Shown here piece by piece: positions 4,832 to 5,469 of a stretch of DNA of 5,469 nucleotides. A program made the translations under genes and the position numbers. Source of the DNA: Achromobacter sp. Its GTDB lineage: Bacteria; Pseudomonadota; Gammaproteobacteria; Burkholderiales; Burkholderiaceae_B. Numbering within the stretch: position 1 is the stretch's first letter; every line of letters starts with the position of its first letter. The stretch covers positions 1 to 5,469 of the forward strand of contig DMTA01000385.1 in NCBI GenBank assembly GCA_003454835.1, given 5' to 3'. Below the pieces are notes generated by a model. It searched no databases. It was not told the DNA's origin and saw nothing but the letters and a program-made list of their open reading frames with translations.

Positions 4832-5469
4832 TCACGCCTTGCGATTCGCCGTCGCGTCCCAGGCGGCTTCGGCCAGGTCGGTCAACCGCGCCCGCGGGCG
4901 GTACAGGCGGACTTCGAACGCAATCTCGTCGCTACGCCCGCCCAATTCAGCCAGCGCGCCGCGCCGGCAGTCGGCCGCCACCATCGACCACGGCAGCCAC
5001 GCCACCCCCACGCCCTTGGCGACCGCGCCATGCGCCGCGTCCAGGGAATCGCTGCGCACAAACGGCGTCAGCGCATACGGCGTGGCTTCGAGTCGATCCC
5101 CCACGATGCGCTCCATCGCCAGCCCGCCGGTATAGGTGATGAGCGGCACGGGCGCCCCGCCCTCCTGCAGCAGAAAACGCGGCCGGCCCCGGGTATCCAT
5201 CTGGCTGACCGGCACCAGCTTGTCGGTCGCCAGCGTCATGTACCGGTAGCGCGAAGGGCTGAGCGGCACGGACAGCGCCGGATGCTCGTAGCAGCACAAC
5301 AGGTCCACCTTGCCCTGTTCCAGCCGCACCACCAGGTCCTGCGCCTTGCCGGTGGACAGCTCCACCTGCGTGCCGTCCGTCAGCACGCGTGGCGTGCGGT
5401 GCCGCAGCCGCGCGATCCAGTCGGCAACCAGCGTGCGCGCCAGGCTGCGGCCCGTGGCGATGCCCAGGA
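4832..5469 (-). CDS. LysR-type transcriptional regulator, effector-binding domain only (N-terminus outside window)
   Basis: About 212 residues of a LysR-family regulator are visible. The frame stays open to the window edge, so the N-terminal helix-turn-helix (roughly the first 90-100 residues) is missing, and the GTG at 5384-5386 is internal. The visible part is the periplasmic-binding-protein-like effector domain. It opens with LGIATGRSLARTL, where the first beta-strand begins. AQDLVVRLEQGKVDLLCCYEHP is the typical strand-helix-strand with G-x-x-D. DKLVPVS follows, then PLITYTGGLAMERI, and GAVAKGVGVAWLP is the conserved G-x-G-x-x-x-LP region. By eye and from memory this order and spacing resemble E. 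coli HypT (YjiE), the hypochlorite-sensing regulator, more than CysB-type or BenM-type proteins. It lies upstream of the Bug gene on the same strand, with 206 bases between them, rather than divergently as many LysR genes do. It probably controls the Bug and hydrolase genes. The effector is unknown. Confidence 0.88.
   Translation of the reverse strand, partial: LGIATGRSLARTLVADWIARLRHRTPRVLTDGTQVELSTGKAQDLVVRLEQGKVDLLCCYEHPALSVPLSPSRYRYMTLATDKLVPVSQMDTRGRPRFLLQEGGAPVPLITYTGGLAMERIVGDRLEATPYALTPFVRSDSLDAAHGAVAKGVGVAWLPWSMVAADCRRGALAELGGRSDEIAFEVRLYRPRARLTDLAEAAWDATANRKA

Overview
The window is GC-rich throughout. Its gene families point to a betaproteobacterium of the Alcaligenaceae (Bordetella/Achromobacter-like): a proteobacterial GshA, a Bug-type solute-binding protein without its permease, and a LysR regulator next to it. 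The genus is an inference from gene content and style. No tRNA, rRNA, CRISPR array, insertion sequence or phage gene was seen. Gene density is high, and the longest gene-free stretch is about 206 bases (4626-4831).

Left half, + strand. The window opens inside the 3' end of an alpha/beta-hydrolase gene (stop at 336-338). After 32 bases comes gshA (371-1942, GTG start), encoding glutamate-cysteine ligase, the first enzyme of glutathione synthesis. About 85 bases later, behind a strong Shine-Dalgarno sequence, lies a small exported lipocalin (2027-2545). Its stop codon lies inside the first unit of a degenerate 15-base tandem repeat (six units, 2536-2625), which fills the short space before the convergent gene on the other strand.

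Right half, - strand, read right to left. A LysR-type regulator cut by the window edge (4832-5469) is followed by a 206-base spacer, a Bug-family periplasmic binding protein (3633-4625) and a zinc-dependent hydrolase of the succinylglutamate desuccinylase/aspartoacylase family (2630-3577). The spacer holds a perfect interrupted dyad of the LysR T-N11-A type (4715-4729), a terminator-like hairpin in the probable Bug leader, and a weak 28-base periodic motif. The arrangement suggests a small regulon: a small anion is bound in the periplasm, taken up by a permease encoded elsewhere, and an acylated form is hydrolysed in the cytoplasm under LysR control. The ligand cannot be read from the sequence.

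Most of the window is ordinary chromosomal housekeeping and accessory-metabolism sequence. I see no convincing new multi-gene system. The points most worth a second look are the repeat array at the lipocalin stop, the candidate LysR operator, and the resemblance of the regulator's sensor domain to the hypochlorite sensor HypT.
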